Shown here in pieces: positions 1-7,971 of a DNA stretch of 20,034 nucleotides. The notes under the pieces were generated by a model. That model saw nothing but the letters and a program-made list of their open reading frames with translations, had not been told where the DNA came from and ran no database searches. Each line of letters opens with the position of its first letter. Positions within the stretch are counted from its first letter, which is position 1. The DNA is from Granulosicoccus sp964594905 (GTDB taxonomy: Bacteria; Pseudomonadota; Gammaproteobacteria; Granulosicoccales; Granulosicoccaceae), in contig CAZQOI010000056.1 in the NCBI GenBank assembly GCA_964594905.1, forward strand, positions 1 to 20,034. Direction: 5' to 3'. Both the position numbers and the translations under genes were made by a program.

Positions 1-566
1 TTACCTACAGCAAGAGGTGTAACTCCAGCTTCGCGCAGTTTCGGCGCGCTAGCTACAAATTCGTCCCAGTTAGTCGGCGCATCAACGCCTGCCGCTTTAT
101 AAGCGTCGAGACTTGTCCACATCCACTGAAAGCTGTGTATGTTTACCGGTACACAATAGATCTTGCCATCAAGCGTACAGCTGTCCAACAATGATGAAGG
201 TCGAACCAGATCTTTCCAGCCTTCTTTTTCAGCAAGCTCTGTCAGATCAAGCATCAGGCCCTCTTCGACGAGTTCCTCAGCTTGACGACCATGATTGAGT
301 TGGGTGGCACCCATTGGCTTGCCGCCAAGGATTCGGCTGATGATGATTGGGCGAGCCACACCACCAGAGCCCGCGATCGCGCCGTCTAGCCAACTGTCAC
401 CACCTGCATTAAAGGCATCAGCAAACACTTTTACTGCTGCTGCTTCACCGCCGGAAGTCCACCAATGGGTGACTTCAAGTTCAGCTGCCTGAGAGGTAGC
501 TGCACCAACGGTTAATAAACTAAAAGCACTTGCCAGGGCTGTGCGCCGGAATGTTCTGTTTTTCAT
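1..566 (-). CDS. Sugar ABC transporter substrate-binding protein (5' part; runs off left edge)
   Basis: Periplasmic solute-binding protein (SBP family 1) that would capture a sugar for an ABC importer. The visible 188 residues start MKNRTFRRTALASAFSLL, a basic n-region plus hydrophobic core, with probable signal cleavage after SQA or SQAA. The mature start carries EVTHWWTSGGEAAAVKVF, closely resembling Pseudomonas GtsA-type glucose/mannose binding proteins, followed by a Gly-rich GSGGVARP loop and a GRQAEELVEEGLMLDLT segment typical of this family. ATG at 564-566 follows a GGAG ribosome site nine bases upstream. The C-terminal half and the expected permease and ATPase genes lie beyond the left edge. 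Family call is confident; the sugar is inference from resemblance only. Confidence 0.9.
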   Translation of the reverse strand, partial: MKNRTFRRTALASAFSLLTVGAATSQAAELEVTHWWTSGGEAAAVKVFADAFNAGGDSWLDGAIAGSGGVARPIIISRILGGKPMGATQLNHGRQAEELVEEGLMLDLTELAEKEGWKDLVRPSSLLDSCTLDGKIYCVPVNIHSFQWMWTSLDAYKAAGVDAPTNWDEFVASAPKLREAGVTPLAVG

Positions 567-634
567 CGAATTATTCTCCAAGTTTATTTTTGTCACAAAG
601 GCCCGCCCAAAAGAACCGCGGACCCAGTTCTCCG

Positions 635-663
635 ATTATGCGGAACCACCGACACACTGTCAC
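635..663 (-). promoter_or_regulatory. Sigma70-type promoter for the sugar-binding protein gene
   Basis: On the minus strand GTGACA (663-658) is followed by a 17-base spacer and CATAAT (640-635). Each hexamer differs from consensus at one position and the spacing is optimal. Transcription would start near 628, giving a leader of about 60 bases before the ATG at 566. No experimental support; sequence match only. Confidence 0.5.
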
Positions 664-748
664 GAACTAATTTATTTACGGCCTGAAAAAAAGCGAGGAG
701 AAAGCGCGGAAAGAGGCAGGAGATCGTAAAATCTCAGCAAATGGCCAC

Positions 749-2617
749 TCAGGCAGTCAGTTGGCCATCCTCGTCAGTGGTCAGAAATGCGCCAGACTGG
801 CGCGACCAAAGTTGCGCATAGAGGCCATCACCTGCCGCAAGCTCTTCATGACTGCCCTCCTCGACCACAGCGCCCAGATCCATAACGATGAGCCGGTCCA
901 TGGCGGCAATCGTCGATAAGCGATGCGCAATCGCAATTACTGTCTTGCCTTTCATCAAGGCACCTAGATTTTCTTGAATCGCCGCTTCGACTTCACTGTC
1001 GAGTGCAGACGTTGCCTCATCGAGTACCAATATGGGTGCATCCTTCAGGAACATGCGAGCGATAGCGATCCGTTGGCGTTGGCCGCCAGAGAGCTTGACA
1101 CCTCGCTCACCTACTTGCGCATCGTAACCACGCCGACCTGCAGAGTCCTCCAGATCTTGAATAAAGTCATGTGCGTTGGCGCGTGTCGCTGCGGCAATGA
1201 CATCATCACGCGTCGCATCTCGTCTGCCATAAGCGATGTTGTCAAAGACCGAGCGATGCAAAAGGGAAGTATCTTGAGTGACTACTCCAATATGACGACG
1301 CAGGCTTTCCTGTTGTACATCGCAAATATTTGTACCGTCGATCCGGATCTCACCATCTTCCACATCGTAGAGTCTGAGTAACAAATTGGTCAGTGTCGTT
1401 TTACCTGCACCCGAGCGACCCACCAAACCGATTTTTTCACCACCATTGATATCAAGCTGCAGATTTTCGATTGCACCTTTATCTCGACCGTAGTGAAAAC
1501 GCACATTGTCAAAATGGATAGCCCCATGCGGTACTGCCAACGGTTCAGCGTCTGGTTTATCGAGTACCTGCTTCTTCTTTGACAGCATATTCATGCCGTC
1601 GTAAATGATCCCGATGCTTTCAAACAAGCCAGAGAGTTCCCACATGACCCAGTGCGACATGCCCTCCATACGCAAGACAAGCCCCACAGCAACCGCAACC
1701 GCACCAACCGTTACCAGCCCTTCTGTCCACAAGGCAATGCCGGCAGCACCAACAGAAAACAATAACAAGGCATTTATGACACTTAGAGTTACGTTGAGCC
1801 CAGTCACCAGCCGAAACTGTGGATACACCGTGCCAAGAAACCCGCGCATACTGTCGCGCGCATAGTCCGCCTCATGACCAGCATGTGCAAAGAGCTTGAC
1901 CGTCATGATATTCGTATAACTATCAACCACACGTCCGGTCATCTCTGAGCGTTTGTCTGCTTGCTGTCGCGAAACCTCTTTCAAACGCGGTAAAAAATAG
2001 CGCAGCAACAGGATGTATGACACCAACCAAAGTAAGAACGGAATGATGAAGTAAGGACTAAACGAAGCAACCAACGCCATTGCGCCAATAAAATACACCG
2101 ACACATAGATCATTACGTCCAACGCTTTAAGCGTGACATCACGTATCGCCAGAGATGTCTGCATAACCTTGGTGGCAACCCGGCCAGCAAATTCATCCTG
2201 GTAAAACGAATAGCTCTGACCAAGCATCCATTGGTGCGCTCTCCAACGAATAGTCATGACAAAGTTGCCAAAGATCGTTTGGTGCAACAACAAGCTGTGC
2301 AGAAACCCTGCAAGCGGCAGAAAGACCAGAATCACCAGACCTATAAACAGTAGTGAACGACCCTCTTCTGTAAAAAAGGTATGCGGCTCGCGAGCACCTA
2401 GCCAGTCCACCAGATTGCCAAGAAACCCGAAGACAGTGATTTCCAGCACTGAGATGATTCCCGAGAGCATGGCCATCATCAGAAGGTAGGGCCAGGAACC
2501 ACGCACATAGAACCACAGGAACGGTATGAGGCGTCCTGGTGGTTGCTCATCCGCAGCGTCCGGGAACGGTGCGATCAGCCCTTCAAAAAAGTCCAGTATT
2601 TTCACAACAATTGGCAC
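749..2617 (-). CDS. ABC exporter, fused permease-ATPase (MsbA/MDR-like half transporter)
   Basis: 622-residue half transporter in the order membrane domain (about residues 40-325) then ATPase domain (about 365-600), acting as a dimer in the inner membrane. ATPase motifs are complete: Walker A VGRSGAGKTT (399-408), Q-loop VTQD, signature LSGGQRQR from 509, Walker B ILVLDEAT (529-536) and H-loop histidine near 565 (AIAHRLS). The N-terminal start with FEGLIAPFPDAADEQPP before the first helix recalls a common proteobacterial family annotated as multidrug or lipid exporters. Substrate cannot be read from sequence. The start is GTG at 2617; a second in-frame GTG lies four codons downstream at 2605. 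It follows the AhpD-like gene by six bases, so the two are probably one operon. Confidence 0.92.
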   Translation of the reverse strand: MPIVVKILDFFEGLIAPFPDAADEQPPGRLIPFLWFYVRGSWPYLLMMAMLSGIISVLEITVFGFLGNLVDWLGAREPHTFFTEEGRSLLFIGLVILVFLPLAGFLHSLLLHQTIFGNFVMTIRWRAHQWMLGQSYSFYQDEFAGRVATKVMQTSLAIRDVTLKALDVMIYVSVYFIGAMALVASFSPYFIIPFLLWLVSYILLLRYFLPRLKEVSRQQADKRSEMTGRVVDSYTNIMTVKLFAHAGHEADYARDSMRGFLGTVYPQFRLVTGLNVTLSVINALLLFSVGAAGIALWTEGLVTVGAVAVAVGLVLRMEGMSHWVMWELSGLFESIGIIYDGMNMLSKKKQVLDKPDAEPLAVPHGAIHFDNVRFHYGRDKGAIENLQLDINGGEKIGLVGRSGAGKTTLTNLLLRLYDVEDGEIRIDGTNICDVQQESLRRHIGVVTQDTSLLHRSVFDNIAYGRRDATRDDVIAAATRANAHDFIQDLEDSAGRRGYDAQVGERGVKLSGGQRQRIAIARMFLKDAPILVLDEATSALDSEVEAAIQENLGALMKGKTVIAIAHRLSTIAAMDRLIVMDLGAVVEEGSHEELAAGDGLYAQLWSRQSGAFLTTDEDGQLTA

Positions 2618-2623
2618 GGCAGA

Positions 2624-3196
2624 CTAGCCATCAATCGATGGCGCGGGAGATAGCGGTGACAGTGTATCGTTGATGTGATTGGTGATGTTAGTAAAGAAGA
2701 TGGTGCTTGCCGCCATTGTCATGTCGACAAGATTTTCATCACTGAGACCAGCATCACGTGCCTGCGACAGCTGCTCGTTCGACAATGGGCCAGGCTTTGC
2801 TCCAAAGGTTTGCAAGATATCGATAATGGCATCGATTCGTTTATCCCCAATGGACTTGCCTTGGCGCACTAGCAACTGATCTCCTTTCTCAAGGCCAGCT
2901 GCAGTCGCCTTCATGGTGTGCACCGACAAACAATAATCGCAAGCATTGCGTTGACTGATAAACAGCTTGATGGCCTCTACCTCGCGGTTTGACAAGGAAC
3001 CTGCTCGCACAGCAGCTTCCATTATCAGGTAGGCCCTGATGGCAGCTTCGCTATTCGCAAATTCGAGATAGACATCAGCCAATTGGCCTTTGGTTCGGAC
3101 CGGCTCGAGCGCGTCAAGTGTTTCGACGTCGAGTGCAGCTTCTGGTCGGGTTTCTAGTCGGGACAAGGTATGATGCTCTGATGGGAAACCTCTCAA
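2624..3196 (-). CDS. Carboxymuconolactone decarboxylase / AhpD-like alkylhydroperoxidase family protein
   Basis: All-helical CMD/AhpD-fold protein, up to 190 residues. The signature is CDYCLSVHT, giving the redox pair C86/C89 and H93 of the peroxidatic site, preceded by EVEAIKLFISQRNA and followed by the usual helix ending NHINDT. Members reduce peroxides with thiol partners or act as uncharacterised oxidoreductases; the exact substrate is unknown. No ATG is available between the upstream stop and the conserved core. The first possible start is TTG at 3196, the next TTG at 3166 (residue 11); neither has a strong ribosome site, so the N-terminus is uncertain. It lies upstream of, and probably co-transcribed with, the ABC exporter, and is divergent to plsB. 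Confidence 0.85.
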   Translation of the reverse strand: MRGFPSEHHTLSRLETRPEAALDVETLDALEPVRTKGQLADVYLEFANSEAAIRAYLIMEAAVRAGSLSNREVEAIKLFISQRNACDYCLSVHTMKATAAGLEKGDQLLVRQGKSIGDKRIDAIIDILQTFGAKPGPLSNEQLSQARDAGLSDENLVDMTMAASTIFFTNITNHINDTLSPLSPAPSIDG

Positions 3197-3212
3197 ATTA
3201 TGCCTGAAGACC

Positions 3213-5672
3213 GTGTATTCACTTCTGCATAATTTCGTCTATCGATTAATGCGTCTGTGGGTAAAGCCAGAGGTTCTCCCAACGCAGCCTTCGAGCCTGA
3301 TTGACCCTGACGTACCACTGATCTATGTGCTGGAAGTGGGTGGTGTCGCTGACAGCGTTGCACTACGTATCATTTGCGAGCAGGAAAATCTGCCGTCGCC
3401 GACCGAACCACTGGTTTTTGGCGACACTCGGGAATCGTCAAGATTCGTCGTCCTGCAACGGCGTCTAGGTACTGTGTTTCGGCGTCACCGCAAGGTGTCA
3501 TCGGAGCGACTGGCGCGGCTTGTCGATGCAGGACTGCCGCTCGATCAGGAATTACAGATAGTTCCGGTCGCGGTTTACTGGGGGCGTGCACCAGATAAAG
3601 AATCGTCGTTCTGGCGTTTATGGTTTACAGAAAACTGGCAGATAGCCGGGCGTACTCGCAAGCTACTAACCACCATTATCCACGGCAGGCGAACGCTGTT
3701 GAGCTTCAGCGAACCTTTGTCTTTCAATACATTGAAGTCTTCAGGTGAGACATCAACCATTCTGCAGCGAAAACTTGGACGCATATTACGTGTTCACTTT
3801 CGACAGCGCCGCATCGCAAGTCTGGGCCCTGATCAATCGCACCGGCGTATGCTCGTTGATCATGTTGTCAGAGACCTGGGCGTCCGAAAACAGATCGAAA
3901 AAGAAGCTGCCTCTTCAGGTCACTCTGTTGAACGTTATCAAGCGAAAGCACGTCAGTACGCGAATGAAATCGCAGCTGATGTGTCCTACCCAACAATACG
4001 CATCCTCGATCATTTACTGACACGATTGTGGACCGAGTTGTACGACGGTGTTGAACTCTCTGGAATTGAACGCTTGAAACGCGTCGCGGATGGACGCGAG
4101 ATTGTCTATGTGCCCTGCCACCGCAGTCATATTGATTACCTCCTATTGTCCTTCATATTGTTTAAACAAGGTTTCTCGCTACCTCACATAGCCGCTGGCA
4201 TCAATCTCAACTTGCCGTTTGTCGGTGGCCTACTGCGTCGCGGTGGTGCTTTTTTTCTGCGTCGAAGCTTCTCAGGAAAACCTTTGTACGCAAGTGTTTT
4301 CAACGCCTACTTGATGGAAATCCTGCAACGCGGGCATGCCCTTGAATACTTTGTTGAAGGCGGTCGAAGCAGAACCGGACGCTTGTTACCGCCCAAAGGC
4401 GGCATGCTGGCGATGACAGTCCACGCTTACTTGCGCGAACCACTGACACCTGTGGTTTTTGTGCCAGTTTATTTTGGTTACGAACGTTTACTGGAAGGCC
4501 GCGCATTTACCAGCGAACTCTCTGGCGGCAAGAAACGCAAGGAAACCATTTTCGGTTTGATCAAATCGCTGCGAACCCTGCGTGAGAACTACGGCCACGT
4601 GTATGTAAACGTTGGCGAAGTAATTGAACTCGATCAGTTACTCGGTGAACACTTTAATGATTGGCGTGACAAACCAGTCGATGAGAAACGCCCAGCTTGG
4701 CTGAACCCGATAGTCAATGATCTTGGCGACATCATCATGCGCAATATCAACAAGGCCGTGTGTGTCACACCAATCAGTCTGCTCTCGACCGCCATGTTGG
4801 CAACCCCTCGCGGGCGAATATCACGTGATGAATTGAGCAAGCAAATAAATCTCTTCTACGAACTCCTCAAGGACGCCTATGCAAACACACCGGTTGTAAT
4901 ACCAGAAATGGCGGCTGCAGACGTTATTGACCATGGCATGCAGTTGAAATTTATCAAAGAGGAAACCGATGAGGTTGGTTCGCTAATAGCGATATGTAAG
5001 GGCCAGGCAGCACCATTGACATACTTCCGCAATAACATATTGCATCTTCTTACCTTACCTTCTTTGATAGCTTCGGCTTTTACTCATCAACCAACTCGAA
5101 GTGATGATGTTGTGTTCAAGCTGGTGTCTCTGGCACACACCTTTTTGCAAAACGAACTTTTTGCCGATTCCGAACTAACTCGTGAACAATTTGAGCAAAG
5201 CCTTGGCGCGCTGACCGCCGCCGGCATGCTCAGACAGGAAGGTGATCTATGGCGTCGCGCCACCGCCGGTACGATGCAAGCCGTGTCTTTAATGCGTCTG
5301 GCGCAGGTAGTCACGCCAGCGTTGGAAAGAGACTATCTGACCGCCGCATTACTGGCGCGTGCACATGGTGGCGAAATTACTTATGAGGAACTCAATACAC
5401 GTTGCCAGATGAGTGCAGCACGCCTGGCAAGCACGACTGGACGCGATGCCGTCGACCTTTACGACAAGAATCTGATGCGGCATTTCGTCGACACCCTCAA
5501 CGAACTGGGCTTTATCAATAAAAACGAAAGCCATTTATCAGCAACAGCAAAGATGTTGACGATGGAGACCGAGGCTCGCTTATTGATCGGGGAACGAATA
5601 CGGCACGCAATACTGAATACAGCCCTTGCTGTCACAGAGGCGCGGCGCGAAGGGTTAGATTCAGACTTTTGA
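3213..5672 (+). CDS. plsB: Glycerol-3-phosphate acyltransferase PlsB
   Basis: Inner-membrane-associated enzyme that transfers an acyl chain from acyl-CoA or acyl-ACP to sn-glycerol 3-phosphate, the first step of phospholipid synthesis. At 819 residues it matches the E. coli enzyme (807). The acyltransferase HX4D motif is HRSHIDYLL with H303 and D308, and the glycerol-phosphate-binding motif EGGRSRTG starts at E382, both close to the E. coli positions. A VVFVPVYFGYE block follows, as expected. The start is GTG at 3213; it keeps the amphipathic N-terminus typical of PlsB. An ATG at 3249 is possible but would shorten this region. No strong ribosome site is visible. It is divergent from the AhpD-like gene, with only 16 bases between the two starts. 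Confidence 0.96.
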   Translation: MYSLLHNFVYRLMRLWVKPEVLPTQPSSLIDPDVPLIYVLEVGGVADSVALRIICEQENLPSPTEPLVFGDTRESSRFVVLQRRLGTVFRRHRKVSSERLARLVDAGLPLDQELQIVPVAVYWGRAPDKESSFWRLWFTENWQIAGRTRKLLTTIIHGRRTLLSFSEPLSFNTLKSSGETSTILQRKLGRILRVHFRQRRIASLGPDQSHRRMLVDHVVRDLGVRKQIEKEAASSGHSVERYQAKARQYANEIAADVSYPTIRILDHLLTRLWTELYDGVELSGIERLKRVADGREIVYVPCHRSHIDYLLLSFILFKQGFSLPHIAAGINLNLPFVGGLLRRGGAFFLRRSFSGKPLYASVFNAYLMEILQRGHALEYFVEGGRSRTGRLLPPKGGMLAMTVHAYLREPLTPVVFVPVYFGYERLLEGRAFTSELSGGKKRKETIFGLIKSLRTLRENYGHVYVNVGEVIELDQLLGEHFNDWRDKPVDEKRPAWLNPIVNDLGDIIMRNINKAVCVTPISLLSTAMLATPRGRISRDELSKQINLFYELLKDAYANTPVVIPEMAAADVIDHGMQLKFIKEETDEVGSLIAICKGQAAPLTYFRNNILHLLTLPSLIASAFTHQPTRSDDVVFKLVSLAHTFLQNELFADSELTREQFEQSLGALTAAGMLRQEGDLWRRATAGTMQAVSLMRLAQVVTPALERDYLTAALLARAHGGEITYEELNTRCQMSAARLASTTGRDAVDLYDKNLMRHFVDTLNELGFINKNESHLSATAKMLTMETEARLLIGERIRHAILNTALAVTEARREGLDSDF

Positions 5673-5762
5673 CGCGGTGCATTTCATCAAAGGCGGTACG
5701 AATAGTGCAATCGAGCTTAGGAAATACGTGATTTCTGCCGACTCCACGGACCTGAGGTATCA

Positions 5763-7082
5763 ATGTCCAAACTCCCGCACACAGCAGCAGCTGCAGCAAT
5801 TCTCATTGCAAGCAGCACTTCGACTTTCGCATCAGACGCCCGCTCCATAGGGCTGGGTGGTTCTGTTATCGCCAATGCCTATGGCGTTCACGGGGCAATT
5901 GAAAATCCTGCATCACTGATCAGAATGAACCGTGAAGGCAAGCAATACCACTTTCGTTTAGATGTGGGTGCTGAAATTCGTGATGGCAGCAATTCTATTG
6001 AAACATTTCAAGAAGATGAAAACCTTGACCTGCTGGATGATATCGAACGCGAAATCGATGTTCTAAGTTCGAACCCAATAACGTGTGATCCGCTTAACCC
6101 AGATCAATCTCAAGTGTGTTTGACTGGTACACAGGAATTGGCCGATCTATCAACCCGCGTACTCGATATTCTGGATCAATTGGACGGAGAACTTATCAGT
6201 GCAAAGCTTGAGTCTAATATCGGGGCTGCACTGACAGGCTTTCGAGTTCCATTTGCCTTCAATTTCAGAGCATCGGCAACAGGCTTCGGTACGCCAGACG
6301 TATCAGATTCAGACCGGGACTACATCAGTGAATTAGAAAATTTACTCGGTGATGATCAGCTTTTACTCAGTGAAGCGACAGGTAGCAGCTTTTTACAAAC
6401 CGATGCACTTGGCCTTCCACTTAATGTTACTCAGCCAGAGGACATTCTGACATCCACCGGCTCGGTACACACTATAGAAAGAAAAGAGTTCAGTATCAGC
6501 CTGGCTCAAACTTTTAATGTTGGTGGTTTTAGTATTGACGCTGGAATCACGCCTAAGTTTTCATCAGTTACAACCAACACTACCAGTGTTAGTGTCGATG
6601 AAGAATTCGAGGATGGCGGATCATCTGCTGCCGATCGGTTTCAGGACAGTGAACAGGACGACTCCTCATTCACCTTCGATGTTGGTGGTTCAACGCAACT
6701 CACACGTTTCCCGATTCGAGTGGCCGCAGTGCTGCGTAACGTCGTACCTGAATCCATAAGCGATGCCAGTGGCTTCGAATTCGAATCAACGCCACAGTTG
6801 ATTGTTGGCGGGCATCTGCAAAGAGGTATCGCTAGCTTTACAGCTGACCTCGCGCTCAACAAAGCGAAAGTAGACGACTTCGAAACTCAGCGTCTGGCTA
6901 TCGGTGTAGAGATTGGCAAACCATATCTCGCCTTTCGAGCCGGTATCAACCATGATTCCGCTCGAGATGAGGAACCAACATCATTGAGCCTTGGCGCAAG
7001 CCTGGGTCCATTGCATGTAGGTGCCCGTTTAACTCGTCTGGAATCTATAGAAGCGGGTTTCCAACTTTCCTACAGCTATTGA
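5763..7082 (+). CDS. Outer-membrane protein of the TraF_2 ('conjugal transfer protein TraF') family
   Basis: 439 residues with a signal peptide (hydrophobic AAAAAILIASS, cleavage likely after TFA at residue 23). The mature start DARSIGLGGSVIANAYGVHGAIENPASL is the signature of the TraF_2 family: an exposed small-residue stretch and an ENPASL motif shared with FadL-like barrels. Alternating polar and hydrophobic strands run to the end, and the last residues are LSYSY, an aromatic C-terminus typical of outer-membrane barrels. Two cysteines in an acidic loop (near residues 108 and 118) could form a disulphide. ATG at 5763 follows GAGGT, a good ribosome site. The family name is misleading: nothing conjugative surrounds it, and the role is unknown. 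It is convergent with the next gene, 30 bases between the stops. Confidence 0.75.
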   Translation: MSKLPHTAAAAAILIASSTSTFASDARSIGLGGSVIANAYGVHGAIENPASLIRMNREGKQYHFRLDVGAEIRDGSNSIETFQEDENLDLLDDIEREIDVLSSNPITCDPLNPDQSQVCLTGTQELADLSTRVLDILDQLDGELISAKLESNIGAALTGFRVPFAFNFRASATGFGTPDVSDSDRDYISELENLLGDDQLLLSEATGSSFLQTDALGLPLNVTQPEDILTSTGSVHTIERKEFSISLAQTFNVGGFSIDAGITPKFSSVTTNTTSVSVDEEFEDGGSSAADRFQDSEQDDSSFTFDVGGSTQLTRFPIRVAAVLRNVVPESISDASGFEFESTPQLIVGGHLQRGIASFTADLALNKAKVDDFETQRLAIGVEIGKPYLAFRAGINHDSARDEEPTSLSLGASLGPLHVGARLTRLESIEAGFQLSYSY

Positions 7083-7112
7083 TATTCGCAACGAACCTTA
7101 AACGCAACTGGC

Positions 7113-7871
7113 TCAATACGAGTCAGCTTCGAGACCACGTATAGGCCTGCGTACAGTGGCACGCGCCTGCTTTTGCGCTGACATACTCAGCTCGCTTTGC
7201 TCTAGGTGCCTCGACCAATCACGTGCTTTGAGACCCTGCTGGCTGAACACCCCAACAGCGTTTTCATAGCCTGGTAAGGTCCAGCGATAGCCATAGCTGA
7301 ACCCAACATCAGCAAAGCCTGGTGCTGCTTTTTTCAACTTTCGTGCATCAATGCTGTTGACTATCAACAAACCATCGTGCTCCAGATGGGTTCTGAGTAA
7401 ATCAATCCATTCGCTACTTAATGCAGCTGCGCGAACCGGTTGCCCCTCGTCATGACCAAACAGATCATCGATGATCAGATCAAAAGCCTGACCATTGTAA
7501 TGAGACAACCATGAGATGGCATCAGCGTGAATTAATTCAACACACTCATCGTGTACTTGAAACCATCGCTGTGCAATATCGATATGCACTGCATCGATAT
7601 CCACTGCTGTCAATCTATCAAACGCAATGAGCGTGGACAGTTGTTGAACTACCGCGCCACCACCAAGACCCAGCAGTAACACTCTCTTCGTATTTTCAGG
7701 TGGCCGATAAAGCACTGGAAGACTCAAGCAATCCCAGATTCCACCATTGAACGGGCGGTCTGGGTTCCACTGACTGTGAAAGACGCCGTTACTGTACAAC
7801 CTGATGGTTGCTCCGTGAGATCGGACGCTGTAAGTGGTCCCTTCTAGTTCGGCTTCCCACAGAACCGGCAA
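7113..7871 (-). CDS. Spermidine synthase-like, SAM-methyltransferase-fold protein
   Basis: 252-residue Rossmann-fold protein. Motif I is VLLLGLGGGAVVQQL (64-78), the acidic ribose-binding strand is AVDIDAVHI (D91/D93), and DLIIDDLFGHDEG (131-143) occupies the position of the spermidine synthase DxIIxDxxD motif. The N-terminal region lacks the Tyr-Gln and His-Glu substrate-binding signatures of true spermidine synthases, so polyamine synthesis is not supported. Annotation pipelines usually call such proteins spermidine synthase-like or class I methyltransferase. The only plausible start is TTG at 7871: GAGGA lies seven bases upstream, and no ATG or GTG exists in frame before the stop at 7896-7898. 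It is separated from the upstream lipoprotein gene by about 100 bases. Confidence 0.75.
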   Translation of the reverse strand: MPVLWEAELEGTTYSVRSHGATIRLYSNGVFHSQWNPDRPFNGGIWDCLSLPVLYRPPENTKRVLLLGLGGGAVVQQLSTLIAFDRLTAVDIDAVHIDIAQRWFQVHDECVELIHADAISWLSHYNGQAFDLIIDDLFGHDEGQPVRAAALSSEWIDLLRTHLEHDGLLIVNSIDARKLKKAAPGFADVGFSYGYRWTLPGYENAVGVFSQQGLKARDWSRHLEQSELSMSAQKQARATVRRPIRGLEADSY

Positions 7872-7916
7872 GACTGAATCCTCACACGTTGGTATCTACA
7901 CGACGGACGCGACCAA

Positions 7917-7929
7917 ACAACAATGTTGT
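7917..7929. promoter_or_regulatory. Short perfect dyad between lipoprotein and methyltransferase-like genes
   Basis: ACAACA, one central base, then TGTTGT: a perfect six-base inverted repeat 46 bases upstream of the TTG start at 7871. It could be a small operator, but a dyad this short can occur by chance, and no known regulator site is recognised. Confidence 0.2.
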
Positions 7930-7971
7930 CGCAGGAAACAAGCGACGAGAGCCGCTTGAATTGAAGGAAAT

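Noticed and set aside
741..768. Terminator hairpin at the end of the ABC exporter gene (ATGGCCA / TGGCCAT)
   Set aside because: The arms are seven bases with a 14-base loop that includes the stop codon, and no T run follows on the minus strand. The small GAGAT/ATCTC stem at 720-735 is also too weak.
974..1381. Plus-strand frame of 135 codons inside the ABC exporter gene
   Set aside because: It is antisense to the conserved ATPase domain, with no recognisable domain or start signal.
5763..7082. Conjugation gene (TraF)
   Set aside because: The family name is historical; the protein looks like an outer-membrane barrel, and no transfer, relaxase or pilus genes are nearby.
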